A stretch of 64,000 bases of DNA from Alcaligenaceae bacterium (GCA_013416485.1 JACCEO010000002.1:1-64000), one strand, 5' to 3'. Positions 16,971-27,411 are shown, counted from the first letter of the stretch. Notes: a model not told the origin generated them from the letters alone. A program made the numbers and translations.

Positions 16971-18003
16971 CTTTATCTACCAATTCACTGGCCTGTTTGC
17001 GATGTTTAGCAATTTCAACCAGAGGAAGGGGGTCAATGACGAGCTCACCAAAGCTGGCTACGACCGGATCAAGTTTTACACCTTTTCTGACCGGATATTC
17101 ATAGTTGGCATTGGCGTACAGTGACTGAGCTTTTTCCGACACGAGATATTCCAACAGCTTTAGCGCATTTTCCTTATTAGGAGCATATTTAGCGACCGAA
17201 GCGCCGGAAATATTAACATGAGTACCACGACTTTTATCGTTGGCAAAGACGGGTCTAACAACCTTGATGGCATCACCCCATTTGCGTGAGTCTGTGCCAG
17301 GCTCGGCGTTTTTCATGCGCCCCACATAATATGCATTTGCAATACCCACATCGCAAATCCCACCTAGGATATCGCGTGCCACATCGCGGTCACCACCAGC
17401 AGCTTTACGCGCTAGGTTGTTTTTTACGCCAGTAAGCCATTTTTCTGCTGCAGCTTCACCATCGTGAGCAATCATGGCGGCAATCAAAGCCGTATTGTAA
17501 GGATGCTGCCCAGAGCGTATGCAGACTTTATTTTTCCACTTGGGATCTGCAAGCTCTTCGTAGCTAATTGCTTTGACATCTAAGTCATTAGCCACATAGG
17601 CGACTCGGTCACGCAATGACAGGGTGTACCACTGATGATCTGCGCCGCGCAGGTTGGCTGGTATGACCTCATCCAGAACGGTTGATTCTACGGGTTGAGT
17701 AATGCCAGCTTCGACCAGATCCAGTAGATTACCGATATCTACTGTCATCAGGACATCAGCGGGAGATTTTTCGCCTTCGGCTTTAACACGCTCAATCAGA
17801 CCGTCTTTCACGAAGACAGTATTTACCTTAACTCCAGTGTCTTTGGTGAACTCATCCAGCAAAGGCTGTATCAGCTTGGGTTCCCTGGTGGTGTACAAGC
17901 TTACGTCATCCGCCCATGCGTGGGCAGATGCAACTGACATGGCGGCAACACCTGCCAGCATTAATGATTTCAACAAAGGCCGTAAAGTTACGGATGTAGG
18001 CAT
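16954..18003 (-). CDS. fbpA: Periplasmic ferric iron-binding protein
   Basis: A 349-residue class-III-like ferric binding protein with signal peptide (MPTSVTLRPLL... ending SAHAWA). The mature part begins DDVSLYTTREPKLIQPLLDEF, and ANAYYVGRM contains the Tyr pair that binds Fe(III) in FbpA/FutA proteins. It captures ferric iron in the periplasm for FbpBC. I chose ATG 18003 because GGAGAA precedes it; the open frame extends 15 codons further but overlaps the Fur box. A Fur-box-like dyad lies at 18027-18047, so iron repression is likely. Confidence 0.92.
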   Translation of the reverse strand: MPTSVTLRPLLKSLMLAGVAAMSVASAHAWADDVSLYTTREPKLIQPLLDEFTKDTGVKVNTVFVKDGLIERVKAEGEKSPADVLMTVDIGNLLDLVEAGITQPVESTVLDEVIPANLRGADHQWYTLSLRDRVAYVANDLDVKAISYEELADPKWKNKVCIRSGQHPYNTALIAAMIAHDGEAAAEKWLTGVKNNLARKAAGGDRDVARDILGGICDVGIANAYYVGRMKNAEPGTDSRKWGDAIKVVRPVFANDKSRGTHVNISGASVAKYAPNKENALKLLEYLVSEKAQSLYANANYEYPVRKGVKLDPVVASFGELVIDPLPLVEIAKHRKQASELVDKVGFDN

Positions 18004-18026
18004 GCTGTTCTCCGAGGATGATGGAT

Positions 18027-18047
18027 TGAGAATGCAAATGATTCTCA
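18027..18047 (-). promoter_or_regulatory. Fur-box-like operator of fbpABC
   Basis: Perfect 7-bp arms TGAGAAT (18027-18033) and ATTCTCA (18041-18047). The inner 19 bases (18028-18046) match the classical Fur consensus at 14 of 19 positions. It lies 24-44 bases upstream of the fbpA start, where bound Fur would block transcription. The pairing with an iron importer strongly supports the call. Confidence 0.75.
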
Positions 18048-18252
18048 TGTGACAAACAGAAAGATAGCAGAGTCTGTCGTGCCTCGCAACATAAAATAGC
18101 CTATTTCATTAAAGAATCAGCAAATATCTTTACAATGATTGATTCGGAGTAAGAAAACCCCAATTGAAGTAGGCTGATTACTAGCAACTAAGGGTTTGTA
18201 CCGTACTATCATTACCGCATCTTGGTATCTCTTTATTATTCTTTATAGAAAC

Positions 18253-19029
18253 ATGGCAGCCTTTAATACCGAACAGGTTCTTAGCGTTCACCATTGGAAC
18301 GACACGTTATTTTCTTTCACCACCACTCGTGACGCAGCACTGCGTTTCCATAACGGGCATTTCGTAATGATAGGTTTGGAAATCAACGGTAAGCCTTTAA
18401 TGCGCGCCTACAGCATAGTCAGTGCAAACTACGAAGAAAATCTTGAGTTTCTAAGCATCAAAGTACCCGATGGCCCCTTAACCTCACAATTGCAACACCT
18501 TAAAGTTGGCGACAGCATACTGGTCAGCAGAAAGCCAGTAGGCACACTGATCATTGATGACTTGCTACCAGGTAAAAATCTGTATATGTTTGCTACGGGT
18601 ACTGGCTTGGCACCATTCATGAGCATCATTAAAGACCCCGACGTCTACGAGCGTTTTGACAAAGTTGTCTTGGTGCATGGGGTACGTTATGTCAGTGAAG
18701 TGGCTTACGCCGACTTCATACAACATCATTTGCCAGATAATGAATACTTTGGCGATAGCGTGCGTGAAAAGCTGATCTACTACCCCACAGTGACTCGCGA
18801 ACCGTTCCGTAACCAAGGTCGTATTACCGAACTGGTCGAAAGCGGGCAGCTATTTACCGACATAGGCTTACCCCCCCTGAATCCAGCGGTAGACCGTGCC
18901 ATGATATGCGGTAGCCCCCAAATGTTGAAAGACATCAGCAGCATGCTGGATCATCGTGGTTTCAAAGTATCGGATGGGGTAGGGCAAGCTGGCGACTACG
19001 TCATTGAACGGGCGTTCGTTGAAAAATAA
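18253..19029 (+). CDS. fpr: Ferredoxin-NADP(+) reductase
   Basis: A 258-residue FAD enzyme starting MAAFNTEQVLSVHHWNDTLFSF, which is the usual start in Alcaligenaceae relatives. RAYSIVS is the FAD-binding R-x-Y-S motif, GTGLAPF the NADP-binding loop, and the C-terminus ends in FVEK. It shuttles electrons between NADPH and ferredoxin or flavodoxin, for Fe-S repair and oxidative stress defence. The open frame begins 19 codons earlier (18196) but that part is hydrophobic and not family-like. It is divergent from fbpA with the Fur box between. Confidence 0.94.
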   Translation: MAAFNTEQVLSVHHWNDTLFSFTTTRDAALRFHNGHFVMIGLEINGKPLMRAYSIVSANYEENLEFLSIKVPDGPLTSQLQHLKVGDSILVSRKPVGTLIIDDLLPGKNLYMFATGTGLAPFMSIIKDPDVYERFDKVVLVHGVRYVSEVAYADFIQHHLPDNEYFGDSVREKLIYYPTVTREPFRNQGRITELVESGQLFTDIGLPPLNPAVDRAMICGSPQMLKDISSMLDHRGFKVSDGVGQAGDYVIERAFVEK

Positions 19030-19105
19030 AGCAGGGCTTTTAATTTAAGCTATAGATGAGTAAACTCTGATAGTTGTTTTTATGACTTTCACCCTAAGAG
19101 TATTT

Positions 19106-19492
19106 ATGGCCAAACAAATTATTCATACAGATTCCGCCCCCACTGCTGTTGGACCGTACTCTCAAGCTGTGGCTTGCGGTCCTGGAAAAATGGTTTTCTT
19201 ATCCGGTCAGATTGGTCTGGAACCCGCCACTGGCGAAATGGTTTCTGAAAACTTCGAAGGCCAGGTCAGACAATCATTTGCCAACATGCAAGCAGTTATT
19301 GAAGCAGCGGGTGGCACACTGAACGATATCGTCAAGTTGACCCTATACCTGACCGACCTTAGCAAATTCGCCAGTGCCAACGCTATCATGGCCGACATCA
19401 TTCCCCAACCCTACCCAGCGCGCTCTACTATAGGGATTTCCAGTCTGCCCAAAGGTGCACAATTCGAAGTTGAAGCCATTATCGTTATCTAA
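19106..19492 (+). CDS. ridA: RidA-family reactive intermediate deaminase
   Basis: A 128-residue YjgF/YER057c/UK114 protein. It hydrolyses reactive enamine/imine intermediates formed by PLP enzymes. Seen are the start IIHTDSAPTAVGPYSQAV, GQIG near residue 40, and the end YPARSTIGISSLPKGAQFEVEAI with the conserved catalytic Arg. ATG 19106 is preferred, with AAGAG seven bases upstream, over the upstream ATG at 19082. recG follows after 21 bases. Confidence 0.95.
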   Translation: MAKQIIHTDSAPTAVGPYSQAVACGPGKMVFLSGQIGLEPATGEMVSENFEGQVRQSFANMQAVIEAAGGTLNDIVKLTLYLTDLSKFASANAIMADIIPQPYPARSTIGISSLPKGAQFEVEAIIVI

Positions 19493-19513
19493 TCCAGATC
19501 AGGCGGTTAGATT

Positions 19514-21610
19514 TTGGCTGTATCCAAGCCTCGGGCGGCAGATGCTCGCCCGGTAGGCAGCACCGCCCAAGAGGCCACGTCGTTGCTACAGCGCAGGCTG
19601 CAGCGTCTGGGCTTGCACACCCCTTCTGACTTTATCGTTCATCTGCCTATACGCTACGAAGATGAAACCCAGGTGCGTGACATATCATCATTGCATACGG
19701 GGCAAATGGCACAAGTCGAAGGCGATATCGTTGCTTGCGATGTCCAGCTGCGCCCACGGCGTCAGTTGCATGCGCAACTACGTGACGACACCGGGCAGCT
19801 AAGCCTGCGATGGCTGCACTTTTACCCTAGTCAGAAAAAACAACTGGAATCTGGGCGACGTTTACGCGTGCGCGGGGAAATTCGTCATAGTTACGGCACA
19901 GGTGGCTATGAAATAGTCCACCCTAAAATTAGCCTGGCTGGCAGTAGTCTGCCCACGGCGCTTACGCCGGTGTACCCCACCACTGAAGGTCTTACCCAGA
20001 TTAGCTTGCGTAAAGCCATAGACCAAGCTCTGGCTGTCGCAGATCTGCGCGATACGCTACCCACGGACATCATCGAACAATACGCCCTGATCCCATTTCA
20101 AGACGCGATACAAACGTTGCATCACCCACCTGCTAGCGTGTCTTACATGGATCTTCTGGAGCGTGGGCATCCTGCTTGGCATAGGATCAAATTTGATGAA
20201 TTGCTAGCGCAACAGCTATCCTTGGCAGCGGCCAGAGCTGCGCGGCGTCAACAGCGCGCTACCGTGTTAGACGGTGGGGATCAGTCACTTATTAAAGCGC
20301 TACGTCAGCAATTGCCCTTTGCTCTGACCGGGGCACAGGAAAGGGTGATTACTGAAATCACCTCTGACTTAGGGCAAGGTTTTCCCATGCATCGCTTGTT
20401 ACAAGGTGACGTAGGCAGCGGGAAAACTATCGTTGCCGCATTTGCGGCCATTACTGCTATAAGTAGTGGCTGTCAGGTGGCCATAATGGCTCCTACTGAA
20501 ATACTGGCTGAACAACACTATCAAAAGCTTGCTGCTTGGTTGCAGCCGTTAGGTATACACGTAAGCTGGCTAACAGGTAGTTTGCGAACCAAAGAACGAA
20601 AATTGACTATGAGTGACATTGCCAGTGGAGCCGCGCAACTGGTGGTGGGTACCCAAGCCCTGATTCAAGACAAGGTTAGCTTTGCGCGTTTGGGCTTAGT
20701 CATACTTGACGAACAACACCGTTTTGGAGTGGGACAACGATTACAGTTAAGTCGCAAAGGCGATAGCTCCACAGATGGGGTGGCATTAATACCTCACCAG
20801 CTAAACATGAGCGCTACACCCATACCGCGTACCTTGGCTATGACATTTTTTGCCGACCTGGATGTTTCTGCCATTGACGAACTACCACCAGGGCGCAGCC
20901 CCGTCATCACTAAACTCATCGATGATGCACGGCGTGAACAAGTCTTGGCGCATGTAGTTACTGAAGTCAAACAAGGTCGCCAAGCCTACTGGGTATGCCC
21001 GTTGGTTGAAGAAAGCGAGGCACTACAGCTACAAACCGCTGTAGACACCCATCAGCAACTGCAACAAGCCTTGCCCGGTGTACAGGTGGGCCTAGTTCAT
21101 GGCCGTATGGCAACTGAAGAAAAGCAACATGTCATGGAGCAGTTTCGAACTGGGACCATAGAGTTGTTAGTAGCCACTACCGTGATCGAAGTGGGTGTAG
21201 ACGTCCCCAATGCGTCATTGATGATCATAGAGCACGCCGAACGCTTCGGCCTAGCGCAACTACACCAATTACGTGGCCGGGTAGGGCGGGGTAGTGCTCA
21301 ATCAGTTTGCGTATTGCTGTACCAAAAACCCTTATCCGCAATTGCACGACAACGCTTACGGGTAATGTATAGCAGCAATGATGGTTTTGAAATTGCCCGA
21401 CATGACCTAGAACTGCGTGGGCCAGGGGAGTTTTTAGGGGTACGCCAGTCAGGCCAGGAACTATTGCGCTTTGCGGATCTGGATACTGATGTTGACCTAG
21501 TTACCCAGGCCCAAGAAGTAGCAAAACTGATGCGCAAACGGTATCCACAACATGCACAAGCTCATTTACAACGTTGGATGCGCGGGCGCGAAGACCTGTT
21601 ACGCAGCTAA
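19514..21610 (+). CDS. recG: ATP-dependent DNA helicase RecG
   Basis: A 698-residue RecG, which regresses stalled replication forks and Holliday junctions. The N-terminal wedge/OB-fold part covers about residues 1-260, then helicase motifs follow: Walker A GDVGSGKTI, DEQH (motif II), MSATPIPRT (motif III), and the C-terminal RIGRVGRG-like block LRGRVGRG (motif VI). The start is TTG 19514, preceded by AGGCGG. Length is usual. oxyR starts 31 bases after it. Confidence 0.97.
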   Translation: MAVSKPRAADARPVGSTAQEATSLLQRRLQRLGLHTPSDFIVHLPIRYEDETQVRDISSLHTGQMAQVEGDIVACDVQLRPRRQLHAQLRDDTGQLSLRWLHFYPSQKKQLESGRRLRVRGEIRHSYGTGGYEIVHPKISLAGSSLPTALTPVYPTTEGLTQISLRKAIDQALAVADLRDTLPTDIIEQYALIPFQDAIQTLHHPPASVSYMDLLERGHPAWHRIKFDELLAQQLSLAAARAARRQQRATVLDGGDQSLIKALRQQLPFALTGAQERVITEITSDLGQGFPMHRLLQGDVGSGKTIVAAFAAITAISSGCQVAIMAPTEILAEQHYQKLAAWLQPLGIHVSWLTGSLRTKERKLTMSDIASGAAQLVVGTQALIQDKVSFARLGLVILDEQHRFGVGQRLQLSRKGDSSTDGVALIPHQLNMSATPIPRTLAMTFFADLDVSAIDELPPGRSPVITKLIDDARREQVLAHVVTEVKQGRQAYWVCPLVEESEALQLQTAVDTHQQLQQALPGVQVGLVHGRMATEEKQHVMEQFRTGTIELLVATTVIEVGVDVPNASLMIIEHAERFGLAQLHQLRGRVGRGSAQSVCVLLYQKPLSAIARQRLRVMYSSNDGFEIARHDLELRGPGEFLGVRQSGQELLRFADLDTDVDLVTQAQEVAKLMRKRYPQHAQAHLQRWMRGREDLLRS

Positions 21611-21641
21611 TCACAGTTTTTAATTATTTTAGGCGATCACC

Positions 21642-22601
21642 ATGACCTTGACTGAACTGAAATACATCGTGGCCGTTGCCCGTGAGCGGCACTTTGGCCG
21701 CGCGGCTGAAGCCTGTTTTGTCAGTCAGCCTACGCTGTCTGTGGCAATACGAAAACTCGAAGATGAACTAGGCGTAATCCTGTTCGAAAGGGGCGGCGCC
21801 GAGATAGGTATTACACCCATAGGTTTACAGGTAGTTACCCAAGCCCAGCGGGTTCTAGAGGAAAGCAACAACTTGCGCGAAATTGCCAGGCAAGGCAACG
21901 ACCCTTTGGTAGGGCCTTTACGTGTGGGTGTAATTTACACGATAGGGCCATATTTACTGCCTAGGTTGGTGCCTACGCAAATCGCACAGACACCACAAAT
22001 GCCTTTACTGCTACAGGAAAATTACACTGTGCGTTTGCTAGAACTACTACGCCAGGGTGAAATCGATTGTGCAATAGTAGCCCTGCCTTTGCCTGACACC
22101 GGTTTGATGACATTGACGCTTTATGATGAACCCTTTGTGGTCGCAGTACCCATAACCCACCCTTGGGCTGATTTAAAAGAAATCAATGCCAATATGCTGA
22201 AAGAAGAAACCATGCTGCTTCTAGGGGCTGGGCACTGTTTTCGCGATCAGGTACTAGAAGTCTGCCCTGAATTATCACGCTACTCAGCCACTAGCGAAGG
22301 TATACAGCGCACGTTTGAAGGTTCATCGTTAGAAACGATACGTCATATGGTGGCTGCAGGGATAGGCGTTACCGTATTACCGACCAGCTCATTAAGTATG
22401 CCAGGTTTGGAGAACAACCTATTACGCTACATTCCATTTCGTAAACCTGTCCCGGATAGACGCGTGGTGCTGGCATGGCGTAAAAGCTTCCCACGCCCTA
22501 GTGCCATCGACAGCCTGGCACATGCCATAAAAGCCTGTGAACTGCCCGGAGTCAGCTATGCCGATCCTTTACCTGCCTTGGAAATCATGACAACCAGTTA
22601 A
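21642..22601 (+). CDS. oxyR: Hydrogen peroxide-sensing LysR regulator OxyR
   Basis: A 319-residue LysR protein with N-terminal winged helix (RHFGRAAEACFVSQPTLSVA, about 17-36). The redox cysteines of OxyR are present at residues 199 (GHCFRDQ) and 208 (LEVCPE), the same numbers as in E. coli. Peroxide forms a disulfide between them and the protein then activates defence genes. It lies after recG, and dps follows about 100 bp downstream, a known OxyR target in other bacteria. Confidence 0.95.
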   Translation: MTLTELKYIVAVARERHFGRAAEACFVSQPTLSVAIRKLEDELGVILFERGGAEIGITPIGLQVVTQAQRVLEESNNLREIARQGNDPLVGPLRVGVIYTIGPYLLPRLVPTQIAQTPQMPLLLQENYTVRLLELLRQGEIDCAIVALPLPDTGLMTLTLYDEPFVVAVPITHPWADLKEINANMLKEETMLLLGAGHCFRDQVLEVCPELSRYSATSEGIQRTFEGSSLETIRHMVAAGIGVTVLPTSSLSMPGLENNLLRYIPFRKPVPDRRVVLAWRKSFPRPSAIDSLAHAIKACELPGVSYADPLPALEIMTTS

Positions 22602-22700
22602 TGAATGAAATGGCCTGTTATTTACGGCATATAAAGTAAACAACAGTACCTTGCATGGTATCCTGATCATGAGCTTAATGTAACAACGAACGGAGGTTTT

Positions 22701-23201
22701 ATGGCTAAAACAAGCAAAACAGCAAGCAGAGGCATGCCGATCGATATCGGCATTTCCGACACGGATCGCGCTGCTGTCGCAAAAGAGCTTTCACACACAC
22801 TGGCAGACTCCTACACTTTGTACCTCATGACCCATAACTTTCATTGGAACGTAACGGGTCCCATGTTCAACACACTGCACGTGATGTTCATGGATCAGTA
22901 CACTGAAGAATGGCAAGCATTGGACGCGATCGCCGAACGCATACGCGCCCTAGGCCATTACGCGCCTGGTACCTACGCCGAATACGCCAAGCTATCATCC
23001 ATCGCCGAACCCACTTCGGTACCTAACGCTGAACAAATGATAGAAATGCTGGTCAAAGGTAATGAGTCTGTTGCTCGTACAGCTCGCGCAGCACTTAAGT
23101 GTGCCGATAATGCCGATGACCAACCCACTGCTGACCTACTCACACAACGTCTGGATGTCCATGAGAAGAACGCCTGGATGCTGCGTAGCTTGTTGCAGTA
23201 A
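22701..23201 (+). CDS. dps: Dps-type DNA-protecting mini-ferritin
   Basis: A 166-residue Dps protein. The ferroxidase residues are in MTHNFHWNVTGP (His pair) and MDQYTEEWQALDAIAERIRALG (Asp/Glu). Such dodecamers oxidise and store iron using peroxide and bind DNA. The basic N-terminus (KTSKTASR) suits DNA binding. GGAGG precedes the ATG. Between oxyR and dps is a near-palindrome TACCTTGCATGGTA (22647-22660), a possible operator; OxyR control is inferred from position. Confidence 0.94.
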   Translation: MAKTSKTASRGMPIDIGISDTDRAAVAKELSHTLADSYTLYLMTHNFHWNVTGPMFNTLHVMFMDQYTEEWQALDAIAERIRALGHYAPGTYAEYAKLSSIAEPTSVPNAEQMIEMLVKGNESVARTARAALKCADNADDQPTADLLTQRLDVHEKNAWMLRSLLQ

Positions 23202-23262
23202 GCCGTGGTGTCTTTACCCCTAGTCAAAGCTTATTTGGTATAAAGCCTTATCGAATACATGA

Positions 23263-23285
23263 CGGCGATGCTTCTTGCATCGTCG
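23263..23285 (+). promoter_or_regulatory. Hairpin in the leader of the first livK
   Basis: CGGCGATGC (23263-23271) pairs with GCATCGTCG (23277-23285) around TTCTT, one G-T pair included. It is 45 bases upstream of the livK start and has no T run directly after it. Possibly an RNA-stability or attenuation element. Confidence 0.4.
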
Positions 23286-23330
23286 GGGTATTTTCGGTTT
23301 TTGCTATTGCGTATATCTGGAGACACATCA

Positions 23331-24452
23331 ATGAAAACTCGTTTTACTCCCTTGGCAGCTGCACTAGGATTCGCTGCAGGCATGCTAGTTTCCGGCATTG
23401 CCAGCGCCGACACTATTAAAATTGCTGTTGCAGGCCCCTTTACTGGCGCCCTGACACAATACGGCACTATGGTCAAAGAAGGCGTAGATACCGCCATCGA
23501 ACAAATCAATGCCGCAGGTGGCGTACTAGGTAAGCAATTGGAAGCCGTCACCATAGACGATGGCTGCGAACCTAAACAAGGCCCCGTCGTAGCTAACCGC
23601 GTTGTTAACGATAAAATCCATTACGTAGTTGGGCACGTATGTTCAGGCGCGACTATTGCTGCCACTAGCATCTATGATAGTGAAGGCGTCATGATGGTAA
23701 CCCCATCAGCAACAGCTCCGGCAGTTACTGAGGGCAAAAACTTTGACATGATCTTTCGCACCATAGGCCGCGATGACCAACAAGGTCCTGCCGCTGCGAA
23801 GTTTATTATCGAACAGATCAAACCCAAGAAAGTTGCTGTACTCCACGACAAACAATCTTATGGCCAAGGCATTGCCGCCGCCGTAAAAGCCGATCTGGAT
23901 AAAGCCGGTGTCGAAATATCCATGTTTGAAGGGATTAACGCCGGTGACAGCGATTACTCAGCCGTCATCACCAAGCTAAAAAGCTCAGGCTCAGATTTTG
24001 TGTATTACGGTGGCTACCACCCCGAAATGGGTTTGTTGCTACGACAGGGTGCTGAACAAGGCTTGGATATCAAATTCATGGGTCCTGAAGGTGTAGGTAA
24101 CCCAGATATCAATGCAATAGGTGGCGCTTCGGTCGAAGGTATGTTGGTTACCTTACCCGCCGACTTTACTCAAGACCCTTCTAACGCGGCCATTGTCAAA
24201 GCGTTTACCGATAACAAACGTGATCCTAGCGGCGCTTTTCAGCTAACCGCTTATTCCGCCACTGTTGCTATTGCTGACAGCATCAAGGGTGTAGGCGCCG
24301 ATGATCCTGTCAAAGCTGCTGCTTGGTTGCATAGCAATACCGTAGCAACGCCTATAGGTGTGCTATCTTGGAACGAACAGGGTGACTTGAACGATTTCAA
24401 ATTTGACATCTTTACTTGGCACAAAGATGGCAGTAAATCGGTCTATAAATAA
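23331..24452 (+). CDS. livK: Branched-chain amino acid ABC transporter, substrate-binding protein (stand-alone copy)
   Basis: A 373-residue periplasmic binding protein of the Leu/Ile/Val type. The signal peptide ends GIASA, and the mature start is DTIKIAVAGPFTGALTQYG. TIGRDDQQGPAAAKFI and GINAGDSDYSAVITKLK are family blocks. It closely resembles the LivK encoded at 30587 but has no permease genes beside it and probably shares LivHMGF, with a different substrate range. ATG 23331 has GGAG upstream; the frame is open earlier but those residues are outside the signal peptide. A terminator follows at 24498. Confidence 0.92.
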   Translation: MKTRFTPLAAALGFAAGMLVSGIASADTIKIAVAGPFTGALTQYGTMVKEGVDTAIEQINAAGGVLGKQLEAVTIDDGCEPKQGPVVANRVVNDKIHYVVGHVCSGATIAATSIYDSEGVMMVTPSATAPAVTEGKNFDMIFRTIGRDDQQGPAAAKFIIEQIKPKKVAVLHDKQSYGQGIAAAVKADLDKAGVEISMFEGINAGDSDYSAVITKLKSSGSDFVYYGGYHPEMGLLLRQGAEQGLDIKFMGPEGVGNPDINAIGGASVEGMLVTLPADFTQDPSNAAIVKAFTDNKRDPSGAFQLTAYSATVAIADSIKGVGADDPVKAAAWLHSNTVATPIGVLSWNEQGDLNDFKFDIFTWHKDGSKSVYK

Positions 24453-24497
24453 CTCCAAATTTGGCTCTGATTAACCTAGAGCCAAACCATGACATAT

Positions 24498-24526
24498 AAA
24501 AACCGGGCTAAATAGGCCCGGTTTTT
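24498..24526. terminator. Bidirectional terminator between livK and ugpC
   Basis: AAAAACCGGGC (24498-24508) is the exact reverse complement of GCCCGGTTTTT (24516-24526), an 11-bp stem with A and T runs at its feet. It separates two converging transcription units. Confidence 0.93.
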
Positions 24527-24539
24527 ATTTCTGAAAATG

Positions 24540-25631
24540 CTATCGTGTAGTGTCTATACGCTTGCCGGTTTGCTTATCAAACCAGTGTAATGGGTGTATG
24601 CCGTCAGCACCTACTTGTATCGTCTCCCCAAGTTCTAGGGGATAGCTTTTAGTCAGGTCTATAGGACAGCGCAGCACAATGGGAGTATCCGCATGGCGAC
24701 CATGTACTAACTGCTCAGAACCTAACACCTCGACCATTTCTATGAAAATAGGGACGCCATCAGCGTGTAGACGCATGTGTTCTGGGCGCATACCCATATA
24801 TACAGAACGGTTCGCCAGACCAGTAGGGACCAATTCTGGTGCTATCTGTAAAGCTAGGCCGTTTTCATCTAAGACCTGACGCTGCTCGTTGATTTGGACG
24901 GGTAGCAAATTCATAGGCGGCGAACCGATGAAACTGGCGACAAATATAGATGCTGGCCTGTCAAAGACCTCCATAGGTGTGCCGACTTGTTCGGCGATTC
25001 CTTTGTTCATTACGACCATGCGCTGTGCCAGTGTCATGGCTTCGACCTGGTCATGAGTAACATACAAACTGGTAGTTTTTAGACGTTGGTGCAGACGCTG
25101 TATTTCCAGGCGCATTTGCACGCGTAGCTTGGCATCCAGATTGGAAAGAGGTTCATCAAACAGAAATACCTTGGGGTCGCGCACAATAGCACGGCCCATA
25201 GCTACGCGTTGACGTTGTCCCCCAGATAACTGACGGGGCCTACGGTCCAGAAGATGAGACAGCTCCAGGATGATGGCTGCATTCGCGACGCGCTGCTTAA
25301 TTTCAGCTTTACTGAACTTACGAATTTTCAAGCCATATGCCATATTGTCATAAACTGACATATGTGGGTAAAGGGCGTAATTCTGAAACACCATAGCAAT
25401 GTCACGTTCAGCGGGCTCTAAGGCATTTACTACGATGCCATCAATACAAATTTCACCGCCAGTGACACTTTCCAGACCCGCCACCATACGCATTAAGGTG
25501 GATTTCCCACACCCTGATGGGCCCACTATGACAATAAATTCGCCATCGACCACTTCAAGATCTATGCCATGGATGACGTCAATTTCACCGGCATAGGTTT
25601 TCTTGACGTTCTTTAGGGTAAGGGTTGCCAT
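24540..25631 (-). CDS. ugpC: sn-Glycerol-3-phosphate ABC transporter, ATPase
   Basis: A 363-residue ABC ATPase of the UgpC/MalK class. Walker A is GPSGCGKST, signature LSGGQRQR, Walker [14 protein letters not shown]-loop [10 protein letters not shown]. The last 120 residues form the OB-fold regulatory domain typical of MalK-like ATPases ([21 protein letters not shown]). It powers uptake of glycerol-3-phosphate and diesters. Last gene of ugpBAEC, 26 bases after ugpE. Confidence 0.94.
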   Translation of the reverse strand: MATLTLKNVKKTYAGEIDVIHGIDLEVVDGEFIVIVGPSGCGKSTLMRMVAGLESVTGGEICIDGIVVNALEPAERDIAMVFQNYALYPHMSVYDNMAYGLKIRKFSKAEIKQRVANAAIILELSHLLDRRPRQLSGGQRQRVAMGRAIVRDPKVFLFDEPLSNLDAKLRVQMRLEIQRLHQRLKTTSLYVTHDQVEAMTLAQRMVVMNKGIAEQVGTPMEVFDRPASIFVASFIGSPPMNLLPVQINEQRQVLDENGLALQIAPELVPTGLANRSVYMGMRPEHMRLHADGVPIFIEMVEVLGSEQLVHGRHADTPIVLRCPIDLTKSYPLELGETIQVGADGIHPLHWFDKQTGKRIDTTR

Positions 25632-25657
25632 CTACTAGATTCCAAAACTTAAAAGCA

Positions 25658-26500
25658 TTACTTCTCTGCGTCTACCAGGCCTTTAACGAACCATTTTTGC
25701 ATAAAAATAACAACGGCGGCAGGCGGTATCATGGCAAGTAGCGCAGTGGCCATCACCAGATTCCATTCGGTCACGCTATCACCACCGGCAATCATGCGCT
25801 TAATCCCGATAACGATAGGGTACATGTTTTCCTGAGTAGTAATAATCAGAGGCCATAAATACTGATTCCAGCCATAAATAAACTGTATGACAAATAAGGC
25901 CGCTATGGTGGTGCGCGATAAAGGAAACAAGATATCTTTGAAGAAACGCAAAGGGCCAGCACCATCGATACGCGCCGCCTCTATAAGTTCGTCAGGTACC
26001 GTCAAGAAAAACTGCCTGAATAAAAAGGTAGCCGTTGCCGATGCAATCAAGGGCAGCGTCAAGCCTGCATAGCTATTTAACATACCCAGGTCTGCAACGA
26101 CTTTGTAGGTAGGTCCTATGCGAACTTCTACTGGCAACATCAGGGTGACAAATATCATCCAGAAGAAAAACATGCGGAAGCGAAAGCGAAAGTAGACCAC
26201 GGCAAAAGCCGACAGCATGGAAATAGAAATTTTTCCTATAGCAATTACTAATGCCATGACTGTGCTGACCCACATCATACGAGCAACGGCTGGGGTATTG
26301 GTCGCCCCACCGAAAAGCACAGTGGTGTAGTTTTCAATGAAATGGCTACCGGGCAGCAAAGACATAGGTGCCTGGGCTACCTCTTGGGCTGTCTGGGTAG
26401 ACGCCACGATGCTGATATATAAAGGAAAGGCGATAACCACCACGCCTAGCAGCAGGACCACATGTGACACGATATCTAAAAAAGGGCGACGTTCTATCAT
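25658..26500 (-). CDS. ugpE: sn-Glycerol-3-phosphate ABC transporter, permease UgpE
   Basis: A 280-residue inner-membrane permease with six predicted helices. The EAA loop is [25 protein letters not shown] (about 190-214), where the ATPase docks. It starts [19 protein letters not shown], as UgpE does. It pairs with UgpA (encoded 29 bases upstream) to form the channel. Confidence 0.94.
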   Translation of the reverse strand: MIERRPFLDIVSHVVLLLGVVVIAFPLYISIVASTQTAQEVAQAPMSLLPGSHFIENYTTVLFGGATNTPAVARMMWVSTVMALVIAIGKISISMLSAFAVVYFRFRFRMFFFWMIFVTLMLPVEVRIGPTYKVVADLGMLNSYAGLTLPLIASATATFLFRQFFLTVPDELIEAARIDGAGPLRFFKDILFPLSRTTIAALFVIQFIYGWNQYLWPLIITTQENMYPIVIGIKRMIAGGDSVTEWNLVMATALLAMIPPAAVVIFMQKWFVKGLVDAEK

Positions 26501-26529
26501 GGCAGTAGTATTTATAAGTGATACTGATG

Positions 26530-27411
26530 TCAGTAATTGACTTTGCGGTCTATATAACGGAACTGAACCACAGTAAGTACGATGACGATAGCCATCAATA
26601 TGACAGACTGCGCAGCAGCAGACCCCTGATCCAACCCAGTGAAGCCGGTGTTATAGACTTTGTAGACCAATATGGACGTGCTATTGCCTGGTCCACCCTG
26701 GGTCATAATATCGATAATCGCAAAGGTATCAAAAAAAGCGTAAATTACATTTACAACCAGCAAAAAGAACGTCGTAGGCGACAGCAAAGGGAACACTATG
26801 GTCCAGAAACGGCGCGATGGGCCAGCACCATCAATAGCGGCAGCCTCTAGCAAGGATTTGGGTATTGCTTGCAGTCCTGCCAAGAAAAATAAAAAGTTAT
26901 AGGAAATCTGTTTCCACACTGAGCTTAGTACCACTAGCAACATCGCATCGCCGCCGTCTAAACGGGGATTCCATGCTATGCCCATTTTTTGCATATACAC
27001 AGCCAATACACCCAGCGATGGCGAAAACATAAACAAAAACAAGACGCCAGCTACAGCAGTAGCAACGGCATATGGCCATATCAGCAAGGTTCGGTAAAAG
27101 CGAGCGCCCTTAATGACGCGGTCAGCCATTACAGCCAGTAGCAAGGAAATTCCTAAGCCCAATACGGCAACCAGCAAAGAAAACACTGCTGTGACCTGAA
27201 AGGAATCTATGTAGTCAGTATTGGAAAGCAACTCGATAAAGTTGCTGAACCCGACAAAGCTCGACGAGAGCCCGAACGGGTCTTCAAGTCGAAATGATTG
27301 CCACATAGCTTGGCCAGCGGGCAAAAAGAAAAACACTACCGTAACAATTAACTGTGGTGCTAGCAGCAGATAAGGTAGGATTTTATGATTGAAAACAACA
27401 CGTTTTTCCAT
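26530..27411 (-). CDS. ugpA: sn-Glycerol-3-phosphate ABC transporter, permease UgpA
   Basis: A 293-residue permease with six helices and the EAA loop [26 protein letters not shown] (about 187-212). The start [21 protein letters not shown] is typical of UgpA. It is the second gene of the ugpBAEC operon. The 108 bases between ugpB and ugpA hold no obvious strong terminator. Confidence 0.94.
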   Translation of the reverse strand: MEKRVVFNHKILPYLLLAPQLIVTVVFFFLPAGQAMWQSFRLEDPFGLSSSFVGFSNFIELLSNTDYIDSFQVTAVFSLLVAVLGLGISLLLAVMADRVIKGARFYRTLLIWPYAVATAVAGVLFLFMFSPSLGVLAVYMQKMGIAWNPRLDGGDAMLLVVLSSVWKQISYNFLFFLAGLQAIPKSLLEAAAIDGAGPSRRFWTIVFPLLSPTTFFLLVVNVIYAFFDTFAIIDIMTQGGPGNSTSILVYKVYNTGFTGLDQGSAAAQSVILMAIVIVLTVVQFRYIDRKVNY

